Of a stretch of 11,636 nt of DNA, positions 1-6,120 are shown piece by piece. Under the pieces are notes generated by a model that saw only the letters and a list, made by a program, of their open reading frames with translations, did no database searches and was not told where the DNA came from. The position numbers were made by a program, and so were the translations under genes. The DNA comes from JBJKRW01 sp046704445 (GTDB taxonomy: Bacteria > Patescibacteriota > Microgenomatia > UBA1406 > GWC2-37-13), in the NCBI GenBank assembly GCA_046704445.1, contig JBJKRW010000027.1:1-11636 (forward strand), given 5' to 3'. The stretch's first letter is position 1. Each line of letters begins with the position of its first letter.

Positions 1-574
1 ATATTTTGAAGGTTTTGAGTATAAACCGCACAGGGAACAGGCGGAAAAATATTTTCAAAACCCGAACTATTGCTGGAATCTCGGTTATTTCGTTTCCACA
101 CCCTCATTTATTTATTCTCTCTTTAAACAATTTGCTCCCCGCATCTACCGAATTACCGAAGAACTACTTGCGTTGCCCGCAACAGGAACCGAAGAAAGAT
201 TTCGTGCATTATATCATTCCATGCCGGAAATCAATTTTGACAATGCCGTGTTGGAGCAGTTGGATAAAGGATTTGCATATGTAGTGATTGATGATATCGG
301 ATGGAGCGATGTGGGTGCATGGGAGGCATTAAAGGAGGCGCTTGAAAAAAACAGGGACGACAATATCACCAAAGGAAAAGTACATCTATCCGATTCAACG
401 GATAATCTCGTGTATAATTTGAACGACAAAAAAATTATCGTAGGGGTGGATCTTCACAATGTGTTGGTGGTTAATACGGATGATGTTCTTTTGATTGCGG
501 ACAAACGATCGGTTGCCAAAATCAAAAAGCTGGTTGAAAGTTTTAAGGGAACGGTTCATGAACGATTGACTTGA
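1..574 (+). CDS. manC: Mannose-1-phosphate guanylyltransferase, C-terminal part (5' end outside window)
   Basis: The frame is open from base 2 to a TGA at 572-574, giving about 190 residues, so the N-terminal nucleotidyltransferase part lies left of the window. The family makes GDP-mannose from mannose-1-phosphate and GTP in the cytoplasm, for glycan synthesis. Visible family hallmarks are NPNYCWNLGYF near the start, DDIGWSDVGAWEAL in the middle (the conserved GWSDVGxW of this family), and a final segment DLHNVLVVNTDDVLLIADK that matches the usual VVVDTDDALLV strand of GMP-type enzymes. It ends shortly after that, so it is the short form without the fused phosphomannose isomerase (cupin) domain of bifunctional ManC/AlgA. 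The next gene is a sugar transferase, which fits a surface-polysaccharide operon. A GDP-mannose or other NDP-sugar pyrophosphorylase of the same fold is the main alternative, but GWSDVG argues for mannose-1-phosphate. Confidence 0.88.
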   Translation, partial: YFEGFEYKPHREQAEKYFQNPNYCWNLGYFVSTPSFIYSLFKQFAPRIYRITEELLALPATGTEERFRALYHSMPEINFDNAVLEQLDKGFAYVVIDDIGWSDVGAWEALKEALEKNRDDNITKGKVHLSDSTDNLVYNLNDKKIIVGVDLHNVLVVNTDDVLLIADKRSVAKIKKLVESFKGTVHERLT

Positions 575-604
575 TCTGAAGTGTATTATCGCCATCCACA
601 TCAT

Positions 605-1264
605 ATGTCAATAATCAAAAAGAAAGCGTACAGGGTTTACTTGAAACGCCTGATAGATATTGTCCTTTCATTTTTGTTGCTGATACTTTTTTCACCCGTA
701 TATGTATTGACTGCGGTGGCAATCAGGTTGGACTCCGAAGGACCGATTCTGGCGGATGTTCCAGAACGTATAGGAGAAAAAGGGAAAAAATTCAAAATGT
801 ACAAATTCAGGTCAATGATTACAAAGGCGCACTACCTTCTTCGTACCGATCCCAGGTTCAAAACGCTGTTTACGGAATATAAACGGGGGAGCTATAAGTT
901 AAAAAAAGATCCGAGAATCACGAAAATAGGAAAATTCATCCGTAAACATTCTCTTGACGAAATTCCCCAGTTAATCAATGTGCTGAAAGGGGATATGAGC
1001 CTGGTTGGTCCTCGCGCATACTACCCTGATGAGTTGGAAAACCAGCTCAAAAAATATCCCCATACCAAGCAATTGGTAAGAAAAGTGCTTTCGGTTAAAC
1101 CAGGAATAACAGGACTTTGGCAAGTCAGCGGGCGCTCGGAAATAAATTTTGATAAACGTATTGCAATTGATGCATTATATGTGGATAATATATCTTTATG
1201 GAAGGATTTGGTAATTATCTTAAAAACTCCGGTGGTCATGGTGACGGGGAAAGGAGCAATTTAG
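605..1264 (+). CDS. Bacterial sugar transferase (polyprenyl-phosphate sugar phosphotransferase)
   Basis: The 219-residue protein is the catalytic module of the WcaJ/WbaP/PglC family, which moves a sugar-1-phosphate from an NDP-sugar to undecaprenyl phosphate at the inner face of the membrane and so starts a glycan chain. The order of motifs is classic: KRLIDIVLS followed by a hydrophobic segment (about residues 17-40), RIGEKGKKFKMYKFRSM, DEIPQLINVLKGDMSLVGPR, then KPGITGLWQVSGRSE and a final LYVDNISLWKDLVIILKT. It is as short as PglC-type enzymes and lacks the extra N-terminal membrane helices of WbaP. I chose the ATG at 605; a GTG at 581 in the same frame would add eight residues of no family character, and neither has a clear Shine-Dalgarno. 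It follows the guanylyltransferase by about 30 bases and is almost contiguous with the DUF4012 gene. The sugar it transfers cannot be read from the sequence. Confidence 0.93.
   Translation: MSIIKKKAYRVYLKRLIDIVLSFLLLILFSPVYVLTAVAIRLDSEGPILADVPERIGEKGKKFKMYKFRSMITKAHYLLRTDPRFKTLFTEYKRGSYKLKKDPRITKIGKFIRKHSLDEIPQLINVLKGDMSLVGPRAYYPDELENQLKKYPHTKQLVRKVLSVKPGITGLWQVSGRSEINFDKRIAIDALYVDNISLWKDLVIILKTPVVMVTGKGAI
1250..1256 (+). promoter_or_regulatory. Shine-Dalgarno for the DUF4012 gene
   Basis: AAAGGAG lies 10 nt before the ATG at 1267 and inside the last codons of the sugar transferase. It supports 1267 as the start, against an in-frame upstream start at 1198 that would overlap the preceding gene by 67 bases. 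It also implies translational coupling of the two genes. Confidence 0.7.
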
Positions 1265-1266
1265 CC

Positions 1267-3120
1267 ATGAAGATAAAAAAACACGGAAAGTTTATCAAAA
1301 CGGCTGTTATTGCGCTTTTATCGCTGGTCATTGTAGTAGGTCTGCTCGGTTATTTTCTTCTCTACAGGCCGTTTATGCAGATTAAAGCAAAAGGATTGGT
1401 ACTGGTTGCTTCTGCAAAGCAGCTCAAACAAGTTTTTTCAAAAAGCGACATTGACCTTCTCAATAACAAAGTAAATGAATTCAGCTCCCAGTATTCTGAT
1501 TTCGAAAAACAGGCAAACACCGTGTATTGGGCAACTTTTATTCCGTACGTATCCGATTTTAAAAATGCGGTGGAAGCCGGCGGTTATATGGTGAAGGCGA
1601 CCAAAGAGGCGGTTGCGGCAATTACTCCTTATGCCGATCTGATCGGTTTTAAAAAAGGCGCCACCTCTTTCGTAGAACGTTCGGCGGAAAACAGACTTCA
1701 AACCGCAATTTTGACTTTGGATAAAATGCTTTCGCGCGTTGATACGATATCGCAGGATATCGAAGAAGCGCAGATCCGCATCGACAGGATTGACCCGAAC
1801 CGCTATCCTGCAAAAATCGGGAATACGGTCGTTCGGGCAAATATTCTCAATATCAAAAATCAGTTCGAAGGACTTGCTTCTTTGTTTGTTGATGCCAAAC
1901 CGCTCGTCAAAAATCTTCCCGCAATGTTCGGGAAAGACAAGGAGAAAACCTACCTGATTCTTTTTCAGGACGACAAGGAATTAAGGGCAACGGGTGGTTT
2001 TCTGACCGCATATGCAATTTTTAAGATCAAAGACGGGAAAATGACCATTGCAAAGTCGGAGGATATTTATTCGCTTGACAACAGTATAAGCAACCATCCT
2101 CCCGCTCCTCCGGAAATCCTTACGTATCATTTGAACGTGAACAAATTTTATATAAGGGACAGCAACCTTTCTCCTGATTTACCTACTTCGGTCAAGCTTT
2201 TTAATTCCCTGTACCAGAAAAGTGGAGAACGCTATTACTATGATGGAATTATTACGATCGATTCAATAGTTCTTTGTGACATGCAGACGAGTTTCGGTGA
2301 TACGGAAGGTGACGGTGTTCGCTTTTCGGCGAACAAAGATCCCAGGTGTGATTGCGCACAGGTGCTTTATCAGCTTTTTGACATGGTAGACAGACCTACA
2401 CCCTATCTGAGGGAAAACAGGAAAGGAATTTTGGGAGATCTTATGTATGCATTTTTCTATAAAGCAATAGGTTTTTCCCCGTCAAAGTACTGGGGAACCC
2501 TTGCACAGCAGATGTTCAAAAATCTGCAGGAAAAGCACATTCTTTTGTATTTTGTCGATCCCAATCTGGAAAACGCGGTAGAGAAGATCCATTTTGCGGG
2601 CAGAATAAGGCAGTATGACGGCGATTTCCTCGATGTCGTCAACGTAAATTTTGCAGGAGCAAAATCAAATATGTTCGTTTCCGAGTCCATCACTTCATTG
2701 GCAAACAACGATAACGGGACAATCAAACGTGACGTAACCGTTGAATATCGGAATCCTTATCCTCATTCCGACTGTAATCTTGAACGTGGAGGCTTATGCC
2801 TGAATGCGACCCTGAGAAACTGGGTAAGACTGTACGTACCCAAAGGGTCAAAACTCACTTCATTTGAGGGTTCGCTGAAAAAAGTCAACACCTACGATGA
2901 GCTGGGCAAAACGGTATTTGAAGGGTATCTTGAAGTACCCACACAGGGTCTTGCCAAAATTCACGTCACCTATACCTTGCCTCATCTGAATATGCAGGGA
3001 TACAATTTATTGGTCGAAAAACAACCGGGTACCGACAATCAAAAATTAGTAGTAGAATATAACGGTCAATCCGCATTTAACGGCATTCTTGACGTGGATA
3101 AAGAAATAAAGGCTAAGTAA
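1267..3120 (+). CDS. DUF4012 domain membrane protein
   Basis: The 617-residue protein has a short basic N-terminus (MKIKKHGK) and one transmembrane helix at about residues 11-33, so the bulk should lie outside the membrane. Residues of about 228-262 carry the signature of DUF4012: a TYLILFQDDKELRATGGF core followed by a KIKDGKM turn. Later parts also fit the family, including PYLRENRKGILGDLMYAF and a late NPYPHSDCNLERGGLC segment leading to NWVRLYVPKGSKL. Cysteines at 361, 363, 503 and 511 could form disulfides outside the cell. DUF4012 has no firmly assigned function that I know; it is often found near glycosyltransferase and polysaccharide genes in Actinobacteria, Chloroflexi and candidate phyla. 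Here the start is 2 bases after the sugar transferase stop, so one operon is likely, and a role in assembly or attachment of surface glycan is inferred from that. Confidence 0.88.
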   Translation: MKIKKHGKFIKTAVIALLSLVIVVGLLGYFLLYRPFMQIKAKGLVLVASAKQLKQVFSKSDIDLLNNKVNEFSSQYSDFEKQANTVYWATFIPYVSDFKNAVEAGGYMVKATKEAVAAITPYADLIGFKKGATSFVERSAENRLQTAILTLDKMLSRVDTISQDIEEAQIRIDRIDPNRYPAKIGNTVVRANILNIKNQFEGLASLFVDAKPLVKNLPAMFGKDKEKTYLILFQDDKELRATGGFLTAYAIFKIKDGKMTIAKSEDIYSLDNSISNHPPAPPEILTYHLNVNKFYIRDSNLSPDLPTSVKLFNSLYQKSGERYYYDGIITIDSIVLCDMQTSFGDTEGDGVRFSANKDPRCDCAQVLYQLFDMVDRPTPYLRENRKGILGDLMYAFFYKAIGFSPSKYWGTLAQQMFKNLQEKHILLYFVDPNLENAVEKIHFAGRIRQYDGDFLDVVNVNFAGAKSNMFVSESITSLANNDNGTIKRDVTVEYRNPYPHSDCNLERGGLCLNATLRNWVRLYVPKGSKLTSFEGSLKKVNTYDELGKTVFEGYLEVPTQGLAKIHVTYTLPHLNMQGYNLLVEKQPGTDNQKLVVEYNGQSAFNGILDVDKEIKAK

Positions 3121-3167
3121 TATGCTCCGGTTATAATTTTTTATCCGGCTTCCGGCAAGGGGGAAAG

Positions 3168-3181
3168 GTTGTTCGGACAAC
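3168..3181 (+). other. Small perfect hairpin in the recO leader
   Basis: GTTGT, loop TCGG, ACAAC forms a perfect 5-bp stem with a four-base loop between a purine-rich AAGGGGGAAAG stretch (3157-3167) and the recO ATG at 3189. The purine stretch is too far away for a normal Shine-Dalgarno, about 25 nt, but folding the hairpin would bring it to about 11 nt. There is no U-run after it, so it is not a terminator. A regulatory or start-selecting role is inference. Confidence 0.3.
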
Positions 3182-3188
3182 GGTTAAC

Positions 3189-3716
3189 ATGAGTTCCCAA
3201 CTTAAGACTGATGCGTTAGTTCTTCGCAAACGCCTTCTTCTTCATCAAGATATTCTTGTTACGTTTTTTACCGAGCAAAAAGGCAAGGTTCACGCGGTCG
3301 CAAAAGGAGCAAGATCGATTACCAGCAGAAGGCTTCCCCATATGCAGACGGGTAATCTTGTGAAAACCGTTATATATATGCATAATGATCAGGGGTATGT
3401 CAGGGAGACTTCAATTATTTCCGCTTTTTCAAAAATCAAGTCCGATGCGGAAAAAACACGGATCCTTTATTATTACTTATTCCTGCTGGAACGGATGCTG
3501 CCCGAATTCCAGCAGGAACAGGAAGTTTTCACGCAGTCAAAGTGTTTTCTCATAGAATTATCCGGTTCGCGACCATTCGATATTTCGGATCTGATACGCC
3601 ATATTCGCGTTCTAATGGAACTACTGGGTTTTTCAAAGGATTTTGGTACCTTTGAAGAGTGGAATTCGTATATTGAGGAGATTATCAGCGAAAAGACGCC
3701 GGAAATATATGCGTAA
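3189..3716 (+). CDS. recO: DNA repair protein RecO, short form
   Basis: The 175-residue protein matches the N-terminal OB-fold of RecO: KTDALVLRKRLLLHQDILVTFFTEQKGKVHAVAKGARS, followed by the usual RLPHMQTGNLVKTVIY and a helical part ending LERMLPEFQQE and LMELLGF. RecO acts in the cytoplasm with RecR, and in many bacteria RecF, to load RecA on SSB-coated single-stranded DNA. Typical RecO proteins are about 240 residues long; this one stops about 65 residues early and shows no CxxC pairs, so the zinc-binding part present in some RecO proteins is absent. The reading frame ends cleanly and I see no sign of a frameshift. ATG 3189 is the first possible start in the frame. The gap of 68 bases after the DUF4012 gene has a possible -10 (TATAAT, 3132-3137), but no good -35. 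Confidence 0.87.
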   Translation: MSSQLKTDALVLRKRLLLHQDILVTFFTEQKGKVHAVAKGARSITSRRLPHMQTGNLVKTVIYMHNDQGYVRETSIISAFSKIKSDAEKTRILYYYLFLLERMLPEFQQEQEVFTQSKCFLIELSGSRPFDISDLIRHIRVLMELLGFSKDFGTFEEWNSYIEEIISEKTPEIYA

Positions 3717-3731
3717 ACTGTTTTATCACTG

Positions 3732-3760
3732 TTGCAGCGTCGCCCCTTCTCTGTTACAAT
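3732..3760 (+). promoter_or_regulatory. Sigma-70 type promoter for the T-box leader and glyS
   Basis: TTGCAG (3732-3737), a 17-base spacer and TACAAT (3755-3760), preceded by TG in the form TGTTACAAT, make a good housekeeping promoter 16 bases after the recO stop. The expected start site is near 3767, just two bases before the first helix of the T-box RNA. That match of promoter and RNA structure supports both calls. The ten bases TTACAATGAA recur in the promoter at 8732-8760. Confidence 0.7.
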
Positions 3761-3766
3761 GAAAGA

Positions 3767-3915
3767 AGACGGCAATGATCGCCTTTGGAAAGCGGGAGCC
3801 GTATCAATCAGAAATCAGAGAGCCCCGATTGTTTTACGGGGAACGCAGGGTGGAACCGCGGTTTGAATATATGGCCGTCCCTTTGCAGCACAGGCTGCAC
3901 GAGGATGGCTTTTTT
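3767..3915 (+). ncRNA. T-box riboswitch (glycine), transcriptional, with compact Stem I
   Basis: The T-box sequence AGGGTGGAACCGCG is at 3847-3860. The antiterminator pairs AGGG 3847-3850 with CCCT 3879-3882 and GCGG 3858-3861 with CCGT 3875-3878, leaving the standard 7-nt bulge TGGAACC. The bulge bases TGGA (3851-3854) pair with the 3' end of uncharged tRNA; the A matches discriminator U73, as in bacterial tRNA-Gly. Upstream is Stem III, CCCCG 3823-3827 with CGGGG 3837-3841. Stem I is ACGGC 3769-3773 with GCCGT 3798-3802, topped by CGC 3780-3782 with GCG 3792-3794. Its internal loop holds GGA at 3795-3797 (or GGG at 3794-3796), both glycine codons, as the likely specifier. Stem II is missing, as in known glyQS T-boxes. 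Uncharged tRNA-Gly should favour the antiterminator and switch glyS on. The T-box and antiterminator are certain; the small Stem I and exact specifier are inferred. Confidence 0.92.
3874..3915 (+). terminator. Rho-independent terminator of the T-box leader
   Basis: GCCGTCC (3874-3880) pairs with GGATGGC (3903-3909) with one G-U pair, and an inner helix GCAGC (3885-3889) with GCTGC (3894-3898) closes a 4-nt loop. Six T follow at 3910-3915. The left arm is shared with the antiterminator, so the two folds exclude each other. This is the off state of the glyS switch. Confidence 0.9.
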
Positions 3916-3917
3916 CA

Positions 3918-3946
3918 TATACATTTATAAATTATATTTCTATAAT
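3918..3946 (+). promoter_or_regulatory. Possible second, T-box-independent promoter in front of glyS
   Basis: TATACA (3918-3923), a 17-base spacer and a perfect TATAAT (3941-3946) lie between the terminator and the gene. The -10 ends 6 bases before ATG 3953, so the message would start at or very near the start codon (leaderless). The region is very AT-rich, which raises the chance of an accidental match. Confidence 0.4.
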
Positions 3947-3952
3947 ATGCAT

Positions 3953-5308
3953 ATGGACAACATTATTGCGTTATGCAAAAGAAGAGGGTTTCTTTATCCG
4001 TCGGCGGAGATATACGGCGGATTGGCAAATACCTGGGACTTTGGGCATTACGGAACCTTGCTTAAAAATAACCTTAGAGACTCTTGGTGGAAACGTTTTG
4101 TGCTTGACCGGGACGATATGGTCGGTATTGATGCGTCAACGATTCTCAATCCGGTCGTATGGGAGGCGTCCGGTCATGTGACGGGTTTTAATGATGCGCT
4201 TGTTGACTGTAAGAACTGTAAATATCGGACTCGTGCCGACCATCTGATAGAACATGCGTTTCCCGAAAAAAAAGTCGAAGGACTTCCTGTTGCCGAACTG
4301 ACAAAAATAATTCGGGATAATAAACTTAAATGCCCGAAATGCGGTTCAACGGACCTTACCGACGTTCGGAAATTCAATTTATTGTTTGAAACGCATATCG
4401 GCATAGTGGAAGGATCAAAATCTCTTGCTTATCTTAGAGGGGAGCTTGCGCAGGGTATTTTCCTCAATTTCAAGAAGGTATTGGACACGATGCGGGTGCA
4501 CATTCCTTTCGGCATTGCCCAGCAGGGAAAAGCATTCAGAAACGAAATTACCATGGGTCAGTCGGCATTCAGAACCCTCGAATTTGATCTGATGGAATTC
4601 GAGTATTTCATCAGACAGGCGGATTGGGAGAAAACATATGAATACTGGAAGAAGGAAATGTGGGATTGGGCATTGGAACTTGGGTTTAATCCGCATAAAC
4701 TCCGCTGGAGAGAGCATGAAGCTTTTGAGCGCTCTCACTATTCCAAGAAAACGATGGATATCGAATACAATTTTCCGTTCGGCTGGAGCGAAATGTGGGG
4801 ACTGGCCTACCGGACGGATTTTGATCTTACCAACCATATGAAAAAATCAGGCGTTGACCTTTTTTATACGGATCAAAAAACTAAAGAAAAATTCATTCCT
4901 CATGTGATTGAACCGACATTCGGACTGTCCCGTCTTGCAACTACCGTAATAATCGACGCATTCCGGGAAGATTCCGTAAACGGAAAAACACGGACGTATT
5001 TGAGTATTAATCCAAAACTTGCCCCGGTCAAAATTGCAGTGTTTCCGTTACAAAAAGACGAAACGCTGCGACACGTTGCGAGCCGCCTGTATTCAGACCT
5101 GAAAAAGTCATGGGTGTGTGAATATGACGACTCGGGCAATATCGGAAAAATGTACCGTAGACAGGATGAAATAGGAACACCTTTTTGTGTTACAATAGAT
5201 TATCAGTCTGTTGAAGATACCACGGTGACGGTGAGGGGGAGAGATACAATGAAACAAGAGCGCGTACGGATGAGCAGTCTAAACTCTTTTTTTCAAGACA
5301 GATTATAA
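3953..5308 (+). CDS. glyS: Glycine--tRNA ligase, dimeric (GlyQS) type
   Basis: This class II synthetase of 451 residues charges tRNA-Gly with glycine. It is the single-chain homodimeric form, not the alpha/beta tetramer. Motifs in order: CKRRGFLYPSAEIYGG at the N-terminus; a zinc site with C86, C89, C127 and C130; YLRGELAQGIF at 160-170, which is YLRPETAQG in most relatives; motif 2 FRNEITMGQ from 195; EPTFGLSRL as motif 3; and a C-terminal anticodon-binding domain starting near PKLAPVKIAVFPLQ. I prefer ATG 3953 (MDNIIALCKRRG), which matches family starts; ATG 3947 adds two residues. The frame is open back to 3785, but that part overlaps the T-box RNA and is not coding. There is no Shine-Dalgarno. 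Expression is probably set by the T-box upstream. The symbol glyQS is used for the same enzyme. Confidence 0.97.
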   Translation: MDNIIALCKRRGFLYPSAEIYGGLANTWDFGHYGTLLKNNLRDSWWKRFVLDRDDMVGIDASTILNPVVWEASGHVTGFNDALVDCKNCKYRTRADHLIEHAFPEKKVEGLPVAELTKIIRDNKLKCPKCGSTDLTDVRKFNLLFETHIGIVEGSKSLAYLRGELAQGIFLNFKKVLDTMRVHIPFGIAQQGKAFRNEITMGQSAFRTLEFDLMEFEYFIRQADWEKTYEYWKKEMWDWALELGFNPHKLRWREHEAFERSHYSKKTMDIEYNFPFGWSEMWGLAYRTDFDLTNHMKKSGVDLFYTDQKTKEKFIPHVIEPTFGLSRLATTVIIDAFREDSVNGKTRTYLSINPKLAPVKIAVFPLQKDETLRHVASRLYSDLKKSWVCEYDDSGNIGKMYRRQDEIGTPFCVTIDYQSVEDTTVTVRGRDTMKQERVRMSSLNSFFQDRL

Positions 5309-5316
5309 ATTGTTTT

Positions 5317-5796
5317 ATGGATATGAAATTACCAAAAAAACAGAAGCTTTTAATTGGTCTTGCGGCGGCGGGGATTGTTCTGGTTGTAGTTTTTCTTATG
5401 CTCCGGAAAACGCCAAAAACATCCGAAGACAACGCGAACAATCCGACACCGACAGCTGTGGCAGTACCTACCGTAGACAGTTCGGTGAAGGTTGCGCTTA
5501 CCCCAAGTTCCGCAGGCAAGGAAGTGACCCTGGATATTACGGATATTCCGTCAGGGACTCAAAGTATTGATTACGAACTGTCGTATCAAACTTCTCAGGA
5601 AGGATTGCAGGGAGTTATAGGTACAATTACTCTCACAAACGAAACAGAATATCAAAAAAAAATTACACTTGGAACCTGTTCATCGGGTACGTGTGTATAT
5701 CATCATGTAGTGGGGGATATTAAGCTGACGTTAAAATTTTCAGGAAGTTACGGAGAAAAACTGTTCGAAAAAAGTTATCCGGTAACCCAGCAATAA
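5317..5796 (+). CDS. Single-pass membrane-anchored protein of unknown function
   Basis: The 159-residue product has a basic start (MDMKLPKKQK), one transmembrane helix at about residues 11-29, and then a Thr/Pro/Asn-rich linker to about residue 55. The rest looks like an all-beta domain with alternating strands such as KEVTLDITDI, SIDYELSYQT and IGTITLTNETEYQKKITLG. C121 and C126 in GTCSSGTC could form a disulfide outside the cell. The topology is N-in, C-out. I do not recognise a named family; proteins of this shape, with a GTCSSGxCVYH-like segment, seem common in candidate phyla genomes. It starts 8 bases after glyS without a Shine-Dalgarno, so it may be read from the same transcript. A second in-frame ATG at 5323 is an alternative start. 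Confidence 0.72.
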   Translation: MDMKLPKKQKLLIGLAAAGIVLVVVFLMLRKTPKTSEDNANNPTPTAVAVPTVDSSVKVALTPSSAGKEVTLDITDIPSGTQSIDYELSYQTSQEGLQGVIGTITLTNETEYQKKITLGTCSSGTCVYHHVVGDIKLTLKFSGSYGEKLFEKSYPVTQQ

Positions 5797-5821
5797 TATA
5801 CTGTTTTTTATACAGAAAGGG

Positions 5822-5829
5822 AGGAGGTG
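5822..5829 (+). promoter_or_regulatory. Strong Shine-Dalgarno of rpsT
   Basis: AGGAGGTG is fully complementary to the usual 16S 3' end (CACCTCCT) and lies 6 nt before ATG 5836. It decides the start: the in-frame GTG at 5827 is part of this site. It is by far the best ribosome binding site in the window, fitting a highly translated ribosomal gene. Confidence 0.85.
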
Positions 5830-5835
5830 TACGAT

Positions 5836-6120
5836 ATGCCAATCATCAAGTCTGCAAAGAAGAAAATGCGAAAGGACAAGAAAAGGATGTCCATGAACGA
5901 AAAATATATTCTGGCCTACAAAGCCACATTCAATAAAATCAAAAAAGGAGGTTCAAATGTTGCCGAATTGGTCAAAAAGGCGTATTCACAGGTAGACAAG
6001 GCGGTGAAGCGTCATATTATTCACAGGAATAAAGGTAACAGGTTAAAATCGAATATCGCAAGACTGGTCAAATCGATTAAAAAAACCCCGGCAGTAACCC
6101 GGAAGAAAAAGTCCAAATGA
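5836..6120 (+). CDS. rpsT: 30S ribosomal protein S20
   Basis: The 94-residue, very basic protein begins MPIIKSAKKKMRKDKKR, the typical S20 start, and continues with long helices (NEKYILAYKATFNKIKKG, then VAELVKKAYSQVDKAVKRHIIHRNKGNRLKSNIARLVKSI). S20 binds 16S rRNA in the small subunit. The length is slightly above the usual 85-90 residues because of a lysine-rich tail. Its stop codon overlaps the next start (ATGA at 6117-6120), which couples it to the pilN-like gene. This ribosomal/pilus arrangement is unusual. The 39-base gap before it contains a weak -10-like TATACT but no clear -35. Confidence 0.96.
   Translation: MPIIKSAKKKMRKDKKRMSMNEKYILAYKATFNKIKKGGSNVAELVKKAYSQVDKAVKRHIIHRNKGNRLKSNIARLVKSIKKTPAVTRKKKSK

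Noticed and set aside
581..604. GTG start for the sugar transferase
   Set aside because: The eight extra residues (MYYRHPHH) are not family-like and no ribosome binding site precedes them; ATG 605 fits better, though it too lacks one.
1198..1266. Upstream start of the DUF4012 gene
   Set aside because: It would overlap the sugar transferase by 67 bases, while ATG 1267 has AAAGGAG at good spacing and is followed by a normal signal-anchor sequence.
3127..3148. CCGG...CCGG hairpin after the DUF4012 gene
   Set aside because: Only four strong base pairs, mismatches inside, a long AT-rich loop and no T-run after it, so it is not called a terminator.
3785..3952. Upstream extension of the glyS reading frame from a TTG at 3785
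   Set aside because: The frame is open by chance; the segment overlaps the T-box, Stem III and the terminator, and the added residues do not resemble any GlyRS N-terminus.
4415..4837. 140-residue open frame on the minus strand inside glyS
   Set aside because: It lies fully within a clearly coding gene on the other strand, has no family features and no ribosome binding site; a shadow frame.
5188..5196. TGTTACAAT promoter-like sequence at the 3' end of glyS
   Set aside because: It encodes conserved glyS residues, has no suitable -35 17 bases upstream and lies about 120 bases before the next start.
5802..5814. CTGT...ACAG stem before rpsT
   Set aside because: Only four base pairs around an all-T/A loop; not enough for a terminator or a regulatory structure.
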